56,372 nt of DNA from a virus. How positions within the stretch are numbered: position 1 is the stretch's first letter; each line of letters opens with the position of its first letter. Below, one piece after another: positions 7,024-14,901 of this stretch. The stretch is from positions 1-56,372 of IMG/VR virus record IMGVR_UViG_3300032893_000057. The stretch is one strand, 5' to 3'. The position numbers and the translations under genes are program-made. The notes beneath the pieces are model-generated. The model saw only the letters and a list, made by a program, of their open reading frames with translations, ran no database searches and was not told the DNA's origin.

Positions 7024-7298
7024 CCTGGTCCCCTGACGGCAAGCGCTGGCTGATCGACGACCGTCCCTGGCTCGACGAGTTCCGCTGGACCGAGGCGCTG
7101 AACAGGGCCCGCTCGATCCGGCTCCGCCAGGACCGCAAGCAACCCGGCGACGCCGCCGTGTGCCCGCAGGCCGACTGCGACGACAGCGGCCTGCTGACCT
7201 CGACTGACGCCGAGGGCCTGCACTACGCCATCCCCTGCCCCACCTGCCGCCCAGCGGCCTACCGCCATGCCGTTGCCGACCCCGAGAGAGGTGCCTGA
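7020..7298 (+). CDS. Small zinc-ribbon protein
   Basis: A 92-residue protein from GTG 7020, overlapping its neighbours. The N-terminal half is Trp-rich (RWLIDDRPWLDEFRWTEAL). The C-terminal half carries a probable zinc ribbon (VCPQADCDDSGLL ... IPCPTC). The next frame, also zinc-ribbon-like, starts within its stop codon. Function unknown. Confidence 0.6.
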   Translation: MTWSPDGKRWLIDDRPWLDEFRWTEALNRARSIRLRQDRKQPGDAAVCPQADCDDSGLLTSTDAEGLHYAIPCPTCRPAAYRHAVADPERGA

Positions 7299-7525
7299 TG
7301 CCCTGCAAGTCCTGCGACGCCCCGATCATGTGGGTCACGACCGAGAGCGGCAAGAAGATGCCGCTCGACCGGGTGCCGGTCCCCGACGGCAACGTCGTGC
7401 TGCGCGGCGTCGACGAGCCGGTGGCGGTCTACGTCACCGACAAGCGCCCGGCCATCGAGGGCGAGAGGCGCTACACGTCGCACTTCGCCACCTGCCCCAA
7501 CGCCGCGAGCCACCGCAAGTCATGA
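7298..7525 (+). CDS. Conserved phage zinc-ribbon protein
   Basis: A 75-residue protein with the familiar phage pattern MPCKSCDAPIMWVTTESGKK, then MPLD, DGNVV and a terminal HFATCPNAASHR. The N-terminal CxxC and C-terminal HxxxC probably bind one zinc ion. Proteins of this pattern are widespread in actinophages but have no assigned role. Confidence 0.7.
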   Translation: MPCKSCDAPIMWVTTESGKKMPLDRVPVPDGNVVLRGVDEPVAVYVTDKRPAIEGERRYTSHFATCPNAASHRKS

Positions 7526-7746
7526 CTGAGAAGGTGCCCTACTCGTTCCGCGACGGCGTGTGGCCGGGCACCGAGACCCGCCATACCGGCGATCGCGGCC
7601 CGTGCACGAAGTGCGGTGAGCCGACCGCCCGCAAGGACGACCACGGCCGCTGGCACCACGGCTGGTGCGAGGGCGGCCTGGCGCCTGCCAGGTACGCCGG
7701 TCTGCTGAGCCGCCGTCGCGCTACCACGGTAGAGTCGGGGCGATGA
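7522..7746 (+). CDS. Small zinc-finger protein
   Basis: A 74-residue protein starting at ATG 7522 (ATGA overlap). The centre holds a CTKCGEPTARKDDHGRWHHG zinc-finger-like motif. The 3' end contains the palindromic -10 element used by the next gene, and its TGA overlaps that gene's ATG. Function unknown. Confidence 0.6.
   Translation: MTEKVPYSFRDGVWPGTETRHTGDRGPCTKCGEPTARKDDHGRWHHGWCEGGLAPARYAGLLSRRRATTVESGR
7721..7735 (+). promoter_or_regulatory. CTACCACGGTAG palindrome with TAGAGT -10; leaderless promoter
   Basis: The palindrome (7721-7732) overlaps TAGAGT, which ends seven bases before ATG 7743. That spacing predicts a transcript starting at the ATG itself. Confidence 0.6.
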
Positions 7747-8135
7747 TCGAGCGCATCGCCGACGAGGTGTACGCCACCGGCCGACGGCTGCCCCACGGCA
7801 AGGTCAACCTCGACCCGGCCGACCCCGACTACTGGGCGACCAACCTGGTGATGGAGAACGGCGCGATGCTGCGGCTGGCCCACGAGGACGGCAAGGACTC
7901 GGTCTGGCTGGAGGTGCCCGACCCCGACCCCGACCACCTGGACTTCAGCGCCACGATCGAGACCCGCCGCGGCGAGCAGGTTGTCGTGCCGCTCGTCGGC
8001 CTCTGGGCCGAGGTGACCAAGTCCTGGTACTGCGAGGTCGCGAGCGGCGACGAGGTGTGGCACTACCTGGGCTGGATCGGCCGCATGCCGCTCGTCCACC
8101 CGACGGCCCAGATGACGGGGAGGCGGGCGTGGTGA
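7743..8135 (+). CDS. Unknown protein from a leaderless promoter
   Basis: A 130-residue acidic protein (PDPDPDHLDFSATIETRRGE) with a beta-rich pattern, no signal peptide and no recognised motif. The start is fixed by the TAGAGT -10 box seven bases upstream. It opens a transcriptional unit that continues through an HNH gene and a methyltransferase by four-base overlaps. Confidence 0.65.
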   Translation: MIERIADEVYATGRRLPHGKVNLDPADPDYWATNLVMENGAMLRLAHEDGKDSVWLEVPDPDPDHLDFSATIETRRGEQVVVPLVGLWAEVTKSWYCEVASGDEVWHYLGWIGRMPLVHPTAQMTGRRAW

Positions 8136-8590
8136 TCCCCCTCGGAGAGAAGCCGACGACGCCCTGCCGGGTGTACCGAGGGTGCCTGGATGGCCACGGC
8201 TACGGCAGCCTCCGGCTGAAGGGAGGCCGAGGCTGGAACCGGCGGAAGCTCCATCGCTGGGTGGTGGAGCAGTACCTCGGTCGTTCCTTGGCGCCGACAG
8301 AGGTGGTGCGCCACACGTGTGACACCCGCGCCTGTTTCCGGTTCGATCATCTCGTGTTGGGGACCAAGCGGGAGAACGACGCTGATATGTGGGCCAAGGG
8401 CCGAGGTGTCCCGCCGCCTCACAGACTCGGGTCCGCATCGGCGAACGCGAAGCTCACCGAGGACCAAGTGGCTGCGATCAAGCGGCGTCACGAGGCGAGC
8501 CATGCCGCGCTCGGCCGAGAGTATGGGGTCACCCTCCAGGCGATCCGAGACATCCGACGAGGCCGCACATGGCGCCAGGTCGAGCCATGA
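8132..8590 (+). CDS. HNH endonuclease with C-terminal HTH
   Basis: A 152-residue protein from GTG 8132. The core VVRHTCDTRACFRFDHLVLG is the zinc-type HNH_3 pattern, with LHRWV upstream and KRENDADMWAKGR after it. The C-terminus (LTEDQVAAIKRRHE, then ALGREYGVTLQAIRDIRRGR) is a helix-turn-helix that would read a target site. This is typical of free-standing phage homing endonucleases. It sits between two genes joined by overlaps, so it may have inserted without breaking them. Confidence 0.8.
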   Translation: MIPLGEKPTTPCRVYRGCLDGHGYGSLRLKGGRGWNRRKLHRWVVEQYLGRSLAPTEVVRHTCDTRACFRFDHLVLGTKRENDADMWAKGRGVPPPHRLGSASANAKLTEDQVAAIKRRHEASHAALGREYGVTLQAIRDIRRGRTWRQVEP

Positions 8591-9321
8591 CGCTGCCCAA
8601 CCCAGACCACCCTGCCCCCTTCTCGGCTGTGATCCTGGAGGTGCTACAAACCATCGTGGACCGAGAGCGGCGGCGCCTCGGTCGCGATCCCCACGTCTGC
8701 GACCCCTTCGCCGGGATCGGGCGCGTGCACCAACTGCGGCGGTGTGTGACTGTGGGTGTCGAGATCGAGCCCGAATGGGTGGCGTGCCATCACCAGACCG
8801 TCCAGGGTGACGCTACTGCTCTACCGCCTGAGTGGGCGGACCGCTTCGACGTTGTCGCCACGTCGCCCGTGTACCCAAACCGCATGACGGATCACCACGA
8901 CGCGCGCGACCCGCACAAGACCTGCGACGGCCAAGGTTGCCCCTCGTGCAAGCAGACGGGCCGGTCACCCCGGAAGGGCTACAAGTTCAGCCTTGGGCGC
9001 GACCCGAGCCCCGGCTCGGCCGCCGTGATGTCCTGGGGGCCGGAGTACCGCAACCTGCACCGCGCGGCCGCTGCGGAGATGCTGCGGGTGCTCACCCCGG
9101 GCGGCCTGGCGGCGATCGACATGAGTGACTCCTTTCGGACACGTGCTGGCCGAGGGCAGGAGCGGATCCCGGCCGTCGAGTGGTGGCGCCAAACACTGGA
9201 GGACGTCGGGTTTCGAGCGGTGGCGGTGTCCGATCCCATCGCTACCCCCAGAATGCGCCGGGGCGCCAACTACGAGGCGCGCGTCGAGGGCGAGCAGGTC
9301 ATCACCGGGAGGAAGCGATGA
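8587..9321 (+). CDS. DNA methyltransferase with altered catalytic motif
   Basis: A 244-residue SAM-dependent DNA methylase. CDPFAGIGR is the SAM-binding motif near residue 38, and VEIEPEWV follows as motif II. The catalytic motif is TSPVYPNRMTD, where the family usually has TSPPY. A cysteine-rich insertion (CDGQGCPSCKQTG) follows. It probably modifies adenine or cytosine amino groups in phage DNA, perhaps against host restriction. The Pro to Val change could reduce activity. Confidence 0.75.
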   Translation: MTLPNPDHPAPFSAVILEVLQTIVDRERRRLGRDPHVCDPFAGIGRVHQLRRCVTVGVEIEPEWVACHHQTVQGDATALPPEWADRFDVVATSPVYPNRMTDHHDARDPHKTCDGQGCPSCKQTGRSPRKGYKFSLGRDPSPGSAAVMSWGPEYRNLHRAAAAEMLRVLTPGGLAAIDMSDSFRTRAGRGQERIPAVEWWRQTLEDVGFRAVAVSDPIATPRMRRGANYEARVEGEQVITGRKR

Positions 9322-9530
9322 GCGACGCCGTGATGGCTGAGCAAGCGCCGGGACTGTGCCCGTTGTGTGGGAAGGAGACCCCGCACACCAGCAGCCAGTT
9401 CACCTCCCGGCTGTGGGAGATCGAGGGCCAGGTGCAGGCGCTCAAGGGCCAGGCGCAACGGCTGGCATCGGACCTCAGCCGCGTGGCGCTCGACATCAGC
9501 GGCCTGGTGCCCGAGGGGGGAGGCAAGTGA
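9318..9530 (+). CDS. Small protein with CxxC and coiled coil
   Basis: A 70-residue protein with an N-terminal CPLCGKETPH zinc knuckle followed by a continuous amphipathic helix (LWEIEGQVQALKGQAQRLAS). It overlaps both neighbours by one to four bases. It may dimerise through the helix; function unknown. Confidence 0.6.
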   Translation: MSDAVMAEQAPGLCPLCGKETPHTSSQFTSRLWEIEGQVQALKGQAQRLASDLSRVALDISGLVPEGGGK

Positions 9531-9778
9531 TGCCGATCTTCCACCTGGTCGACGGCGAGATGGTGCTCAAGGTCTGCCCGGCGTGCGGCGAGCCCGCGCC
9601 CGAGCACGTCGAGGGCTGCAAGAAGGCGAAGCCCTGGTCGGTCGTGCCCGAGACGCCGCCGGAGGTCTGCGACTCGTGCGGCGAGGAGATCGAGGAGGGG
9701 TTTGCCGTTTACTGCCAGGACGACATCGACGGCGTGACGATCCGCACCGTCTACTGCGAAGGGTGCTGGTCGCCGTGA
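9530..9778 (+). CDS. Double zinc-ribbon protein
   Basis: An 82-residue protein with four cysteine pairs or partners (VCPACGEPAPEHVEGC; VCDSCGEEIEEGFAVYC; VYCEGC), suggesting two small zinc ribbons. Start ATG overlaps the previous stop by one base. No known function. Confidence 0.65.
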   Translation: MPIFHLVDGEMVLKVCPACGEPAPEHVEGCKKAKPWSVVPETPPEVCDSCGEEIEEGFAVYCQDDIDGVTIRTVYCEGCWSP

Positions 9779-9966
9779 TCTGGGAGGTAAGTGATGACCC
9801 GCCCGTCAAAGAGTGCTTGTACTGGTACTGGTGCTGTGAACACAACTGCGGGCACCTCACCGCAGACCCAGCCATGTCATGGCGGCTCGGATGCCGTCTC
9901 GAAGGCCCGTATGCCACGCTCGCCGACGCCGAACGAGGGGGAGGAGAAGGGAACGGTGAGCGATAG
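9775..9966 (+). CDS. Small Cys/His-containing protein
   Basis: A 63-residue protein from GTG 9775 (GTGA overlap). The centre, ECLYWYWCCEHNCGHLT, is rich in Cys, Trp and His and may bind metal. An internal ATG-led frame of similar length exists in another register but lacks the overlap pattern. Function unknown. Confidence 0.45.
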   Translation: MIWEVSDDPPVKECLYWYWCCEHNCGHLTADPAMSWRLGCRLEGPYATLADAERGGGEGNGER

Positions 9967-10499
9967 TGACGTTTGACGGCCTGCAACCGCCGTACGCGAC
10001 GATCGTTGTCGATCCGCCGTGGCACTACGCCAAGACGAACGCCGACAAGGACGGCGAGGGCTACCGCGGCCGTGCTGGGCTCGGCTACTCGTCCATGACC
10101 CTGGACGAGATCAAGGGGCTTCCCGTCGGCGACCTGACGAACGACGGCCGCTGCTTCCTGTGGGTCACGAACCGCTACCTCCGTCACGGCTGGGACGTGC
10201 TGGAGGCATGGGGGTTCGGCTGTCAGGACCGGGTGCTTGTGTGGTGCAAGCCGCCTCGTTGCACCACGCCGGTCACCACCGAGTTCGTGCTGATCGGCCG
10301 CAAAGGGAACCCGCCGAAGATGCCCTGGCATGGCACAACGTGGTTCCAGTGGAGCCACCAGGCCGGGCACAGCGTCAAGCCGTCAGCGTTCGGCGACCTT
10401 GTTGAGTCGTGGTGCCCCGGCCCCTACGTCGAACTGTTCGCCCGCTCGCCGCGACTTGGCTGGGACGCGTGGGGCAATGGCTACGAGGCGGCATCGTGA
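9966..10499 (+). CDS. MT-A70 family adenine methyltransferase
   Basis: A 177-residue protein from GTG 9966. DPPWHY at about residues 16-21 is the catalytic motif IV of MT-A70 enzymes, and HSVKPSAFGDLVESWCPGPY near the C-terminus is the family's SAM-binding KP motif. It should make N6-methyladenine in DNA. It overlaps the preceding gene by one base and is the second DNA methylase in this operon, which suggests that the phage protects its genome from host restriction. Confidence 0.85.
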   Translation: MTFDGLQPPYATIVVDPPWHYAKTNADKDGEGYRGRAGLGYSSMTLDEIKGLPVGDLTNDGRCFLWVTNRYLRHGWDVLEAWGFGCQDRVLVWCKPPRCTTPVTTEFVLIGRKGNPPKMPWHGTTWFQWSHQAGHSVKPSAFGDLVESWCPGPYVELFARSPRLGWDAWGNGYEAAS

Positions 10500-10525
10500 A
10501 GGGGAGAACATGACCGAGGCCGATG

Positions 10526-10672
10526 ATGCCTGACTCGTTGTGGGGCCGTCACCCGGTCAGCGGACTGAACGTCGGCACCGGCAGGTACGAGCCGACCGAG
10601 GCGTCACCTTCGGACACCAACCAAACCAACGCCCCGGCCGAGCCCGCCGATGACCCTATCGGGGCGGGATGA
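10526..10672 (+). CDS. Small unknown protein, 48 residues
   Basis: MPDSLWGRHPVSGLNVGTGR continues into an acidic, Asn/Thr-rich tail. It starts at the second ATG of an ATGATG pair and its stop overlaps the next start as ATGA, which supports it being translated. An even shorter frame (MTEADDA) overlaps its start. No function. Confidence 0.5.
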   Translation: MPDSLWGRHPVSGLNVGTGRYEPTEASPSDTNQTNAPAEPADDPIGAG

Positions 10673-11004
10673 GGCGCTCGCCACTGAAGCGAGGGAAGCC
10701 CCTCAAGCGCGGCGCTCCGCTCCGGGCGAAGCACCGGATCAAGCCGGTCAGCGACAAGCGCCGGGTCGAGCGCGAGGACTACCGCGACGCCGTGATGGAG
10801 ATGCACGCCCGCTCGGGGTGGCGCTGCGCGGCCGAGGCCCTCGTGCCCGAGGTGCGCTGCGGCGGCCCTCTCGACCCCCATCACGTCAAGCTGCGCGGCC
10901 CGCACTACGCCGACGCGGAGAGCCTGGCGCAGGTGTGCCGACGGCACCACGACTGGATCACGACCTGGACGCGTGAGGCCCGCAAGCGAGGGCTGCTCGC
11001 GTGA
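10669..11004 (+). CDS. HNH / NinG-like nuclease
   Basis: A 111-residue protein with a very basic N-terminus (RRSPLKRGKPLKRGAPLRAK), as in NinG/Rap-type phage recombination nucleases. An HNH-like core follows: GWRCAAE ... VRCGGPLDPHHVKLRG ... LAQVCRRHHDWIT. NinG-type proteins help resolve recombination intermediates; a generic HNH role is the alternative. It lies close to a VRR-NUC-like nuclease gene. Confidence 0.7.
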   Translation: MRRSPLKRGKPLKRGAPLRAKHRIKPVSDKRRVEREDYRDAVMEMHARSGWRCAAEALVPEVRCGGPLDPHHVKLRGPHYADAESLAQVCRRHHDWITTWTREARKRGLLA

Positions 11005-11390
11005 GCCTCTACGGCAAGCGCCAGTACTGGCGGTACGCCCGCCGGGCGTCGCGTGGCGACGTCTGCCGAACGGCGCTGCACTCCGACCTGTTCGAGCGCG
11101 ACAACCCGGACCTGGTGCTGGCCGAGATCCGACGCGGCTGCATCCAGCCGATCGGGAGCCGCTCGCAGCCGCGGGTGACCAAGCGCCAGGAGCGCGTCGT
11201 CGTGGAGCAGCCCAGGCGGTCCCGGCCGCTGCCGAAGGCCCTCCGCCCCGTCAGCGACGAGGACATGGCCCGGCTCCCGGCCTACGTGCGCGCCGAGATC
11301 GAGCGGCTGCGCGCGCTGGTCGACCCGGCCCGGGCCGAGGTGGTCGTGCTCCCAGAGCCCGCTGCGGCGGCCGAGGAGGGCGTGGCGTGA
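11001..11390 (+). CDS. Unknown basic protein
   Basis: A 129-residue Arg-rich protein starting at GTG in a GTGA overlap. The N-terminal half is basic (GKRQYWRYARRASRGDVCRT), while the C-terminal helix (SDEDMARLPAYVRAEIERLR) is amphipathic and followed by an Ala/Glu tail. It could bind DNA. No family recognised. Confidence 0.55.
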   Translation: MSLYGKRQYWRYARRASRGDVCRTALHSDLFERDNPDLVLAEIRRGCIQPIGSRSQPRVTKRQERVVVEQPRRSRPLPKALRPVSDEDMARLPAYVRAEIERLRALVDPARAEVVVLPEPAAAAEEGVA

Positions 11391-11839
11391 ACCAGCCGCT
11401 CCCGGGCATGCGCAGGCCCCAGATGCCCGCCAAGGCGTCGGAGAAGGACTACCAGGACGTCGTCGTGGGCATGGCGGTGAAGATCCTCCACTGGGAGTCG
11501 CACCACGTCTACCCCCTCACCGACAGCCGGGGCAACTGGCGCACCCCGACCTCGGGCACCATGGCGAAGGGCTTCCCCGACTGGATCTTCATCCGGGAGG
11601 ACTGGCAGGTGGCCGTCGAGTTCAAGGGCTTCTCGGCCGACGGCAAGCCGACCCCGACCCAGCCCGGCCAGGAGCGCTGCCTCGACCTGCTGGCGCGCGG
11701 CCCCCAGCACCGCGCCTGGATGCTGCGCCCCACCGACGACTGGGACCTGACCGTGTCGTGGTTCCGCCACCCATGGACGGCGCCCCGCACCTACGGCTAC
11801 GAGTCCGCGCTCGGGCGCAACCTGGACGTCCGACTTTGA
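11387..11839 (+). CDS. VRR-NUC-like nuclease (resolvase type)
   Basis: A 150-residue protein from GTG 11387. The pattern SEKDYQDVVVGMA, then GTMAKGFPDWIFI, then VAVEFKGF and PTPTQPGQERCLDLLA fits the PD-(D/E)xK VRR-NUC fold: Asp of FPDW, Glu and Lys of EFKG, and a helix with TxxQ. In phages such proteins often replace RuvC-like Holliday-junction resolvases. It ends the operon; a new promoter follows within four bases. Confidence 0.75.
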   Translation: MNQPLPGMRRPQMPAKASEKDYQDVVVGMAVKILHWESHHVYPLTDSRGNWRTPTSGTMAKGFPDWIFIREDWQVAVEFKGFSADGKPTPTQPGQERCLDLLARGPQHRAWMLRPTDDWDLTVSWFRHPWTAPRTYGYESALGRNLDVRL

Positions 11840-11842
11840 GAC

Positions 11843-11857
11843 CTACCGTGGTAGGGT
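11843..11857 (+). promoter_or_regulatory. CTACCGTGGTAG palindrome with TAGGGT -10
   Basis: The palindrome (11843-11854) overlaps TAGGGT. A leader of about 24 bases with GAGGAGG follows before ATG 11889. Confidence 0.6.
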
Positions 11858-11888
11858 CACGAGAACCGCACCCTTCGAGGAGGACCCC

Positions 11889-12371
11889 ATGGCGAGAGGC
11901 CGCAACACCGAGGACGACGAGCCCCGCCAGGTCATGAGCGACGACCTGCTCGCTGCCCTGCTCGACAACAAGCTGACGCCGTTCGAGGGCCGGGACGTCA
12001 TCAAGTCGACGATCGTGATCAAGAAGGCGGGCGACGGGCTGTCCCAGCCGCTCCAGTTCCGCCCGGTCGAGTTGATCGAGGGCCAGGAGGTCTTCGTCCT
12101 GCTCCGCACCGTGGTGGACAACGTCAGCTTCCCCCGGATCAAGGACACCGAGGCGTCGGCCCGCAAGCACGACCTGGTCACCCTCCAGGCATGCACCCCG
12201 GACCGGGAGTGGGCCGAGGAGCAGTTCCGGCTGGCCGACGCCGAGGTCCAGAGCCTTCGGGAGGAGGCCGTCGGTCTCCAGGCCCAGCGCGAGCGCGAGG
12301 AACGCATCGCCCGCGGCGAGTTGAACCTCGACGACGCCATGGAGGATGCCGACGGCGCTGGCGATGCCTGA
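11889..12371 (+). CDS. Unknown phage protein
   Basis: A 160-residue protein with GAGGAGG upstream and a nearby palindromic promoter. The middle is beta-type (STIVIKKAGDGLSQPLQFRP), and the C-terminus is a long charged helix (LADAEVQSLREEAVGLQAQR). Similar layouts occur in uncharacterised phage proteins of DNA-metabolism regions. It overlaps the next gene by eight bases. Confidence 0.65.
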   Translation: MARGRNTEDDEPRQVMSDDLLAALLDNKLTPFEGRDVIKSTIVIKKAGDGLSQPLQFRPVELIEGQEVFVLLRTVVDNVSFPRIKDTEASARKHDLVTLQACTPDREWAEEQFRLADAEVQSLREEAVGLQAQREREERIARGELNLDDAMEDADGAGDA

Positions 12372-12612
12372 GTTCTCCGCTGAGGTGCTTGCCCTCAAGC
12401 GGGAGCTACAGGCCGTCCAGGGGCGCCTGGACCAGGTGAAGCGCCAGGACAAGGCGCTGCGCGCCCGGCGCCGTGACATCGAGAAGATCCTCCTGGAGGT
12501 GCACGAGATCGACCGGGCCGAGGTCGGCCGGTGGGTGGGTGTGACGTCGATGGCGATCGAGTTCGACGTCTACGGGCGCAAGGGCCGGTCACCGAGGGCT
12601 GCCGCGGGCTGA
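12364..12612 (+). CDS. Coiled-coil protein with HTH-like tail
   Basis: I use ATG 12364 (MPEFSAEVLALKREL) because it gives an eight-base overlap; a start 18 bases earlier is also open. An 82-residue product: a heptad-rich helix, then KALRARRRDIEKILLEVHEI and a short HTH-like segment ending in basic residues. Probably a small DNA-binding dimer. Function unknown. Confidence 0.55.
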   Translation: MPEFSAEVLALKRELQAVQGRLDQVKRQDKALRARRRDIEKILLEVHEIDRAEVGRWVGVTSMAIEFDVYGRKGRSPRAAAG

Positions 12613-12630
12613 AGAATCTCCTCGGGAGGG

Positions 12631-12659
12631 CTAAAGGCCCGGGCCTGGGCTGCCGATGG
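12631..12659 (+). promoter_or_regulatory. Sigma-28-type promoter, CTAAAG variant
   Basis: CTAAAGG, 14 bases, GCCGATGG. TAAA-N16-GCCGAT is the textbook FliA/WhiG form. The ATG of the next gene is seven bases downstream. AGAATCT lies upstream at the spacing also seen at other sites of this group. Confidence 0.7.
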
Positions 12660-12666
12660 ATAGGGC

Positions 12667-13029
12667 ATGTCCAGCCCCATCACAGATCCCGAGGCCTATC
12701 TGGCCGAGTACCAGGCGAAGTACCAGGCGGCGCTGGCCGCGGTCCCCACGATGCGGACGACCCAGGTCGTCGACACGGGGGACGGCCCGCTCGTCGTCAA
12801 CCACGTCGAGTACGGCGTGGTGCCCGTCGAGGAGGTCCTCGCGGGGACGGCGGCCGCTGAGACGGTCACGCTGACCGAGGACGGCCGTTCGGCCAACCGC
12901 GTGGCGTGGCACGAGGGCCCGGCGGCCGACGCCGACTGGGTCCGCTACGAGCGCTGGCAGGTGGGCGCCGGTCGTGTCGCCCATGGGTTCGTGCATCGAG
13001 GCTCTCGGAAGCTGCTCCAGGTCGGATGA
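12667..13029 (+). CDS. Unknown protein behind a sigma-28-type promoter
   Basis: A 120-residue protein with a helical N-terminus (PEAYLAEYQAKYQAALAAVP) and a beta-rich remainder. The start ATG follows GATAGGGC and the promoter's GCCGATGG box, leaving almost no leader. It overlaps the following HNH gene by four bases. Nothing indicates its function. Confidence 0.65.
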   Translation: MSSPITDPEAYLAEYQAKYQAALAAVPTMRTTQVVDTGDGPLVVNHVEYGVVPVEEVLAGTAAAETVTLTEDGRSANRVAWHEGPAADADWVRYERWQVGAGRVAHGFVHRGSRKLLQVG

Positions 13030-13517
13030 CCTACGAGTTCCGCGTGGGCCAGCATCGGGCGGTCGTCGATGACGTAGATGTCCCGCTGGTGCTGGCCCAC
13101 ACATGGCACGCCAACCCTGGCGCACACACGATCTACGTCCGGACCCAGGTCGCCGGACGCAAGGTCTATCTGCACGCTCTGATCCTTCCGAGCGCCGTCC
13201 AAGTCGATCACGTGGACCGCAACGGCCTCAACAACCGTCGGTCGAACCTGCGCCCGGCGGCTCAACGTCTCAACGCCGCGAACCAGCCCGGGAGGCTGGT
13301 GCAAGGCGGGCGGCAGACGACGTCGCGGTTCAAGGGAGTCTCTTGGGACCGGGTCGCTGGGCGCTGGCGCGCGCAAGTCACCGTGGACGGGCGCATGCGG
13401 TACCTGGGCCGGTTCGCTGACGAGGTGGCCGCGGCCCAGGCTTACGACGCCGCGGCCCTCGGTATCTGGGGCGAGTTTGCAGCGCTCAACTTCTTGCCCG
13501 GACCTTCCGATACATGA
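13026..13517 (+). CDS. HNH-AP2 homing endonuclease
   Basis: A 163-residue protein. The HNH_3 core is VQVDHVDRNGLNNRRSNLRP with AAQRLNAANQ after it. An AP2/ERF DNA-binding domain follows (SRFKGVSWDRVAGRWRAQVT, then YLGRFADEVAAAQAYDAAAL). HNH-AP2 proteins are mobile homing enzymes. The ATG overlaps the preceding stop by four bases. Base composition looks slightly less extreme than its neighbours, in keeping with mobility. Confidence 0.88.
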   Translation: MTYEFRVGQHRAVVDDVDVPLVLAHTWHANPGAHTIYVRTQVAGRKVYLHALILPSAVQVDHVDRNGLNNRRSNLRPAAQRLNAANQPGRLVQGGRQTTSRFKGVSWDRVAGRWRAQVTVDGRMRYLGRFADEVAAAQAYDAAALGIWGEFAALNFLPGPSDT

Positions 13518-13549
13518 CTGTCATACCCCCCCTGTACCGTCATCAACGT

Positions 13550-13564
13550 CTACCACGGTAGACT
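13550..13564 (+). promoter_or_regulatory. CTACCACGGTAG palindrome with TAGACT -10
   Basis: The palindrome (13550-13561) runs into TAGACT. A leader of about 20 bases with GAAAGGA follows before ATG 13591. This is one of the best-formed copies. Confidence 0.65.
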
Positions 13565-13590
13565 CAACCCACCCGAAAGGACCGCTACCC

Positions 13591-14823
13591 ATGACCATCA
13601 CCGACACCGTCAACGACATCCCCGTCTCCATGCGCAACGCAGGGCTCGGGGACATCGCCGGGCTCCTCAAGGTCCAGCACAACCTGAAGAAGGACCTCGT
13701 CGTCCCGGCCTCCCGTCTGCGGGTCAGCAACGGCCTCGTCTTCGCCGACCCCGAGAACCCCGACGCCGCCCCGATCGGCCCCTTCCGGCCGACCGAGATC
13801 TTCGACGGCTGCGTCGCCGACAAGCTGAACATCCCCGTGAAGTACCTGCGCAAGATGCGCGACGAGCGGGTCGACCTCTACGACGCCAACGTCAACGGCT
13901 GGCTGCACGGCCGCGAGGCCCGCTGGGGCGAGAACGGCACGCCCGCCGACCCCCGGAACTTCTTCGTCCGGCTCTTCACGAACCCCGAGCCGCTGGGCAT
14001 GGGCGTGGCCCGCTCCCTGCACTCGGACAAGTACAAGCCGATGGACAACCTCGACACCCTGCTCGCCCTCCTGGACGGGTGCAAGGGCCTCGACATCGAG
14101 GTCCTGAACGCCGACCTGACCGAGCGCCAGATGGTGGTCCGGCTGGTCTCGCCGTCCATCACGGCTTTCGCCCCCGAACTGCTCGCCAACTACCGCAGCC
14201 CGGTGAACCGTGAGCAGCCCGGCTGGTCGATCGAGTCGGCCCGGCGCGCTGCGGCCGCCGAGGGCCTGGGCTACCCGCCCGGTCAGGAGCCCATCCTCTT
14301 CGCTGGGCTCGTGGCGACCAACTCCGAGACCGGCATGGGCAAGTGGCGGATCGGCCCCGAGGTCCGGGTGAAGATCTGCGGCAACGGGCTCGTGCTGACC
14401 GAGCACTTCATCGAGTCGACCCACCTGGGCGGCCGGATGGAGGAGGGCGTCATCGAGTGGTCCGGTGAGACCAAGCAGAAGCAGGTCGAACTGATCCGCT
14501 CCCAGACGGCCGACGCGGTCCGCCAGTACCTCAACCCCGAGTTCCTCCGCTCGGCCGTCGCCAAGCTGACCGAGACGGCCGGGGTCGAGATCGCCGAGCC
14601 CCAGAAGACCATCGTCGAGGTCTCCAAGCAGCTTCGGTTCTCCGACGAGGAGGCCGAGGGGATCCTGGCCCACTTCATCAAGGGCGGCCAGGTGACCACC
14701 GGAGGCGTCATGCAGGCCGTGTCCAGCTACGCCCAGGAGGTCGCCAACCCCGACGCCGCCTGGGACCTGGAGCGCCAGGCCGTCGACGCCATGCGCGTCG
14801 CCGCCAAGCTGGTGAAGGCCTAG
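13591..14823 (+). CDS. DUF932-like phage protein
   Basis: A 410-residue protein; the start ATG follows AAAGGACC and the palindromic promoter. The pattern FVRLFTNPEPLGMGVARSLH, SDKYKPMDNLDTLLALLDG and WRIGPEVRVKICGNGLVLTE resembles DUF932 (phage/plasmid-like) proteins, which are common in actinophages and of unknown function. It has its own promoter and a strong terminator hairpin after it, so it is expressed as a single-gene unit, perhaps at high level. Confidence 0.65.
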   Translation: MTITDTVNDIPVSMRNAGLGDIAGLLKVQHNLKKDLVVPASRLRVSNGLVFADPENPDAAPIGPFRPTEIFDGCVADKLNIPVKYLRKMRDERVDLYDANVNGWLHGREARWGENGTPADPRNFFVRLFTNPEPLGMGVARSLHSDKYKPMDNLDTLLALLDGCKGLDIEVLNADLTERQMVVRLVSPSITAFAPELLANYRSPVNREQPGWSIESARRAAAAEGLGYPPGQEPILFAGLVATNSETGMGKWRIGPEVRVKICGNGLVLTEHFIESTHLGGRMEEGVIEWSGETKQKQVELIRSQTADAVRQYLNPEFLRSAVAKLTETAGVEIAEPQKTIVEVSKQLRFSDEEAEGILAHFIKGGQVTTGGVMQAVSSYAQEVANPDAAWDLERQAVDAMRVAAKLVKA

Positions 14824-14831
14824 ATCGCCGC

Positions 14832-14874
14832 CCCGGGGAGGCAGGGGGCCCCGCTCGCTCCTGGCCTCCCCGGG
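14832..14874 (+). terminator. Strong hairpin after the DUF932-like gene
   Basis: CCCGGGGAGGC (14832-14842) pairs perfectly with GCCTCCCCGGG (14864-14874), and the stem can extend outward by a few GC pairs past one bulged C. The loop is 21 bases. There is no T-tract, as is usual for actinobacterial terminators. Confidence 0.65.
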
Positions 14875-14901
14875 CGGCACTCTCAGGGATGGTGACCCGA
14901 G

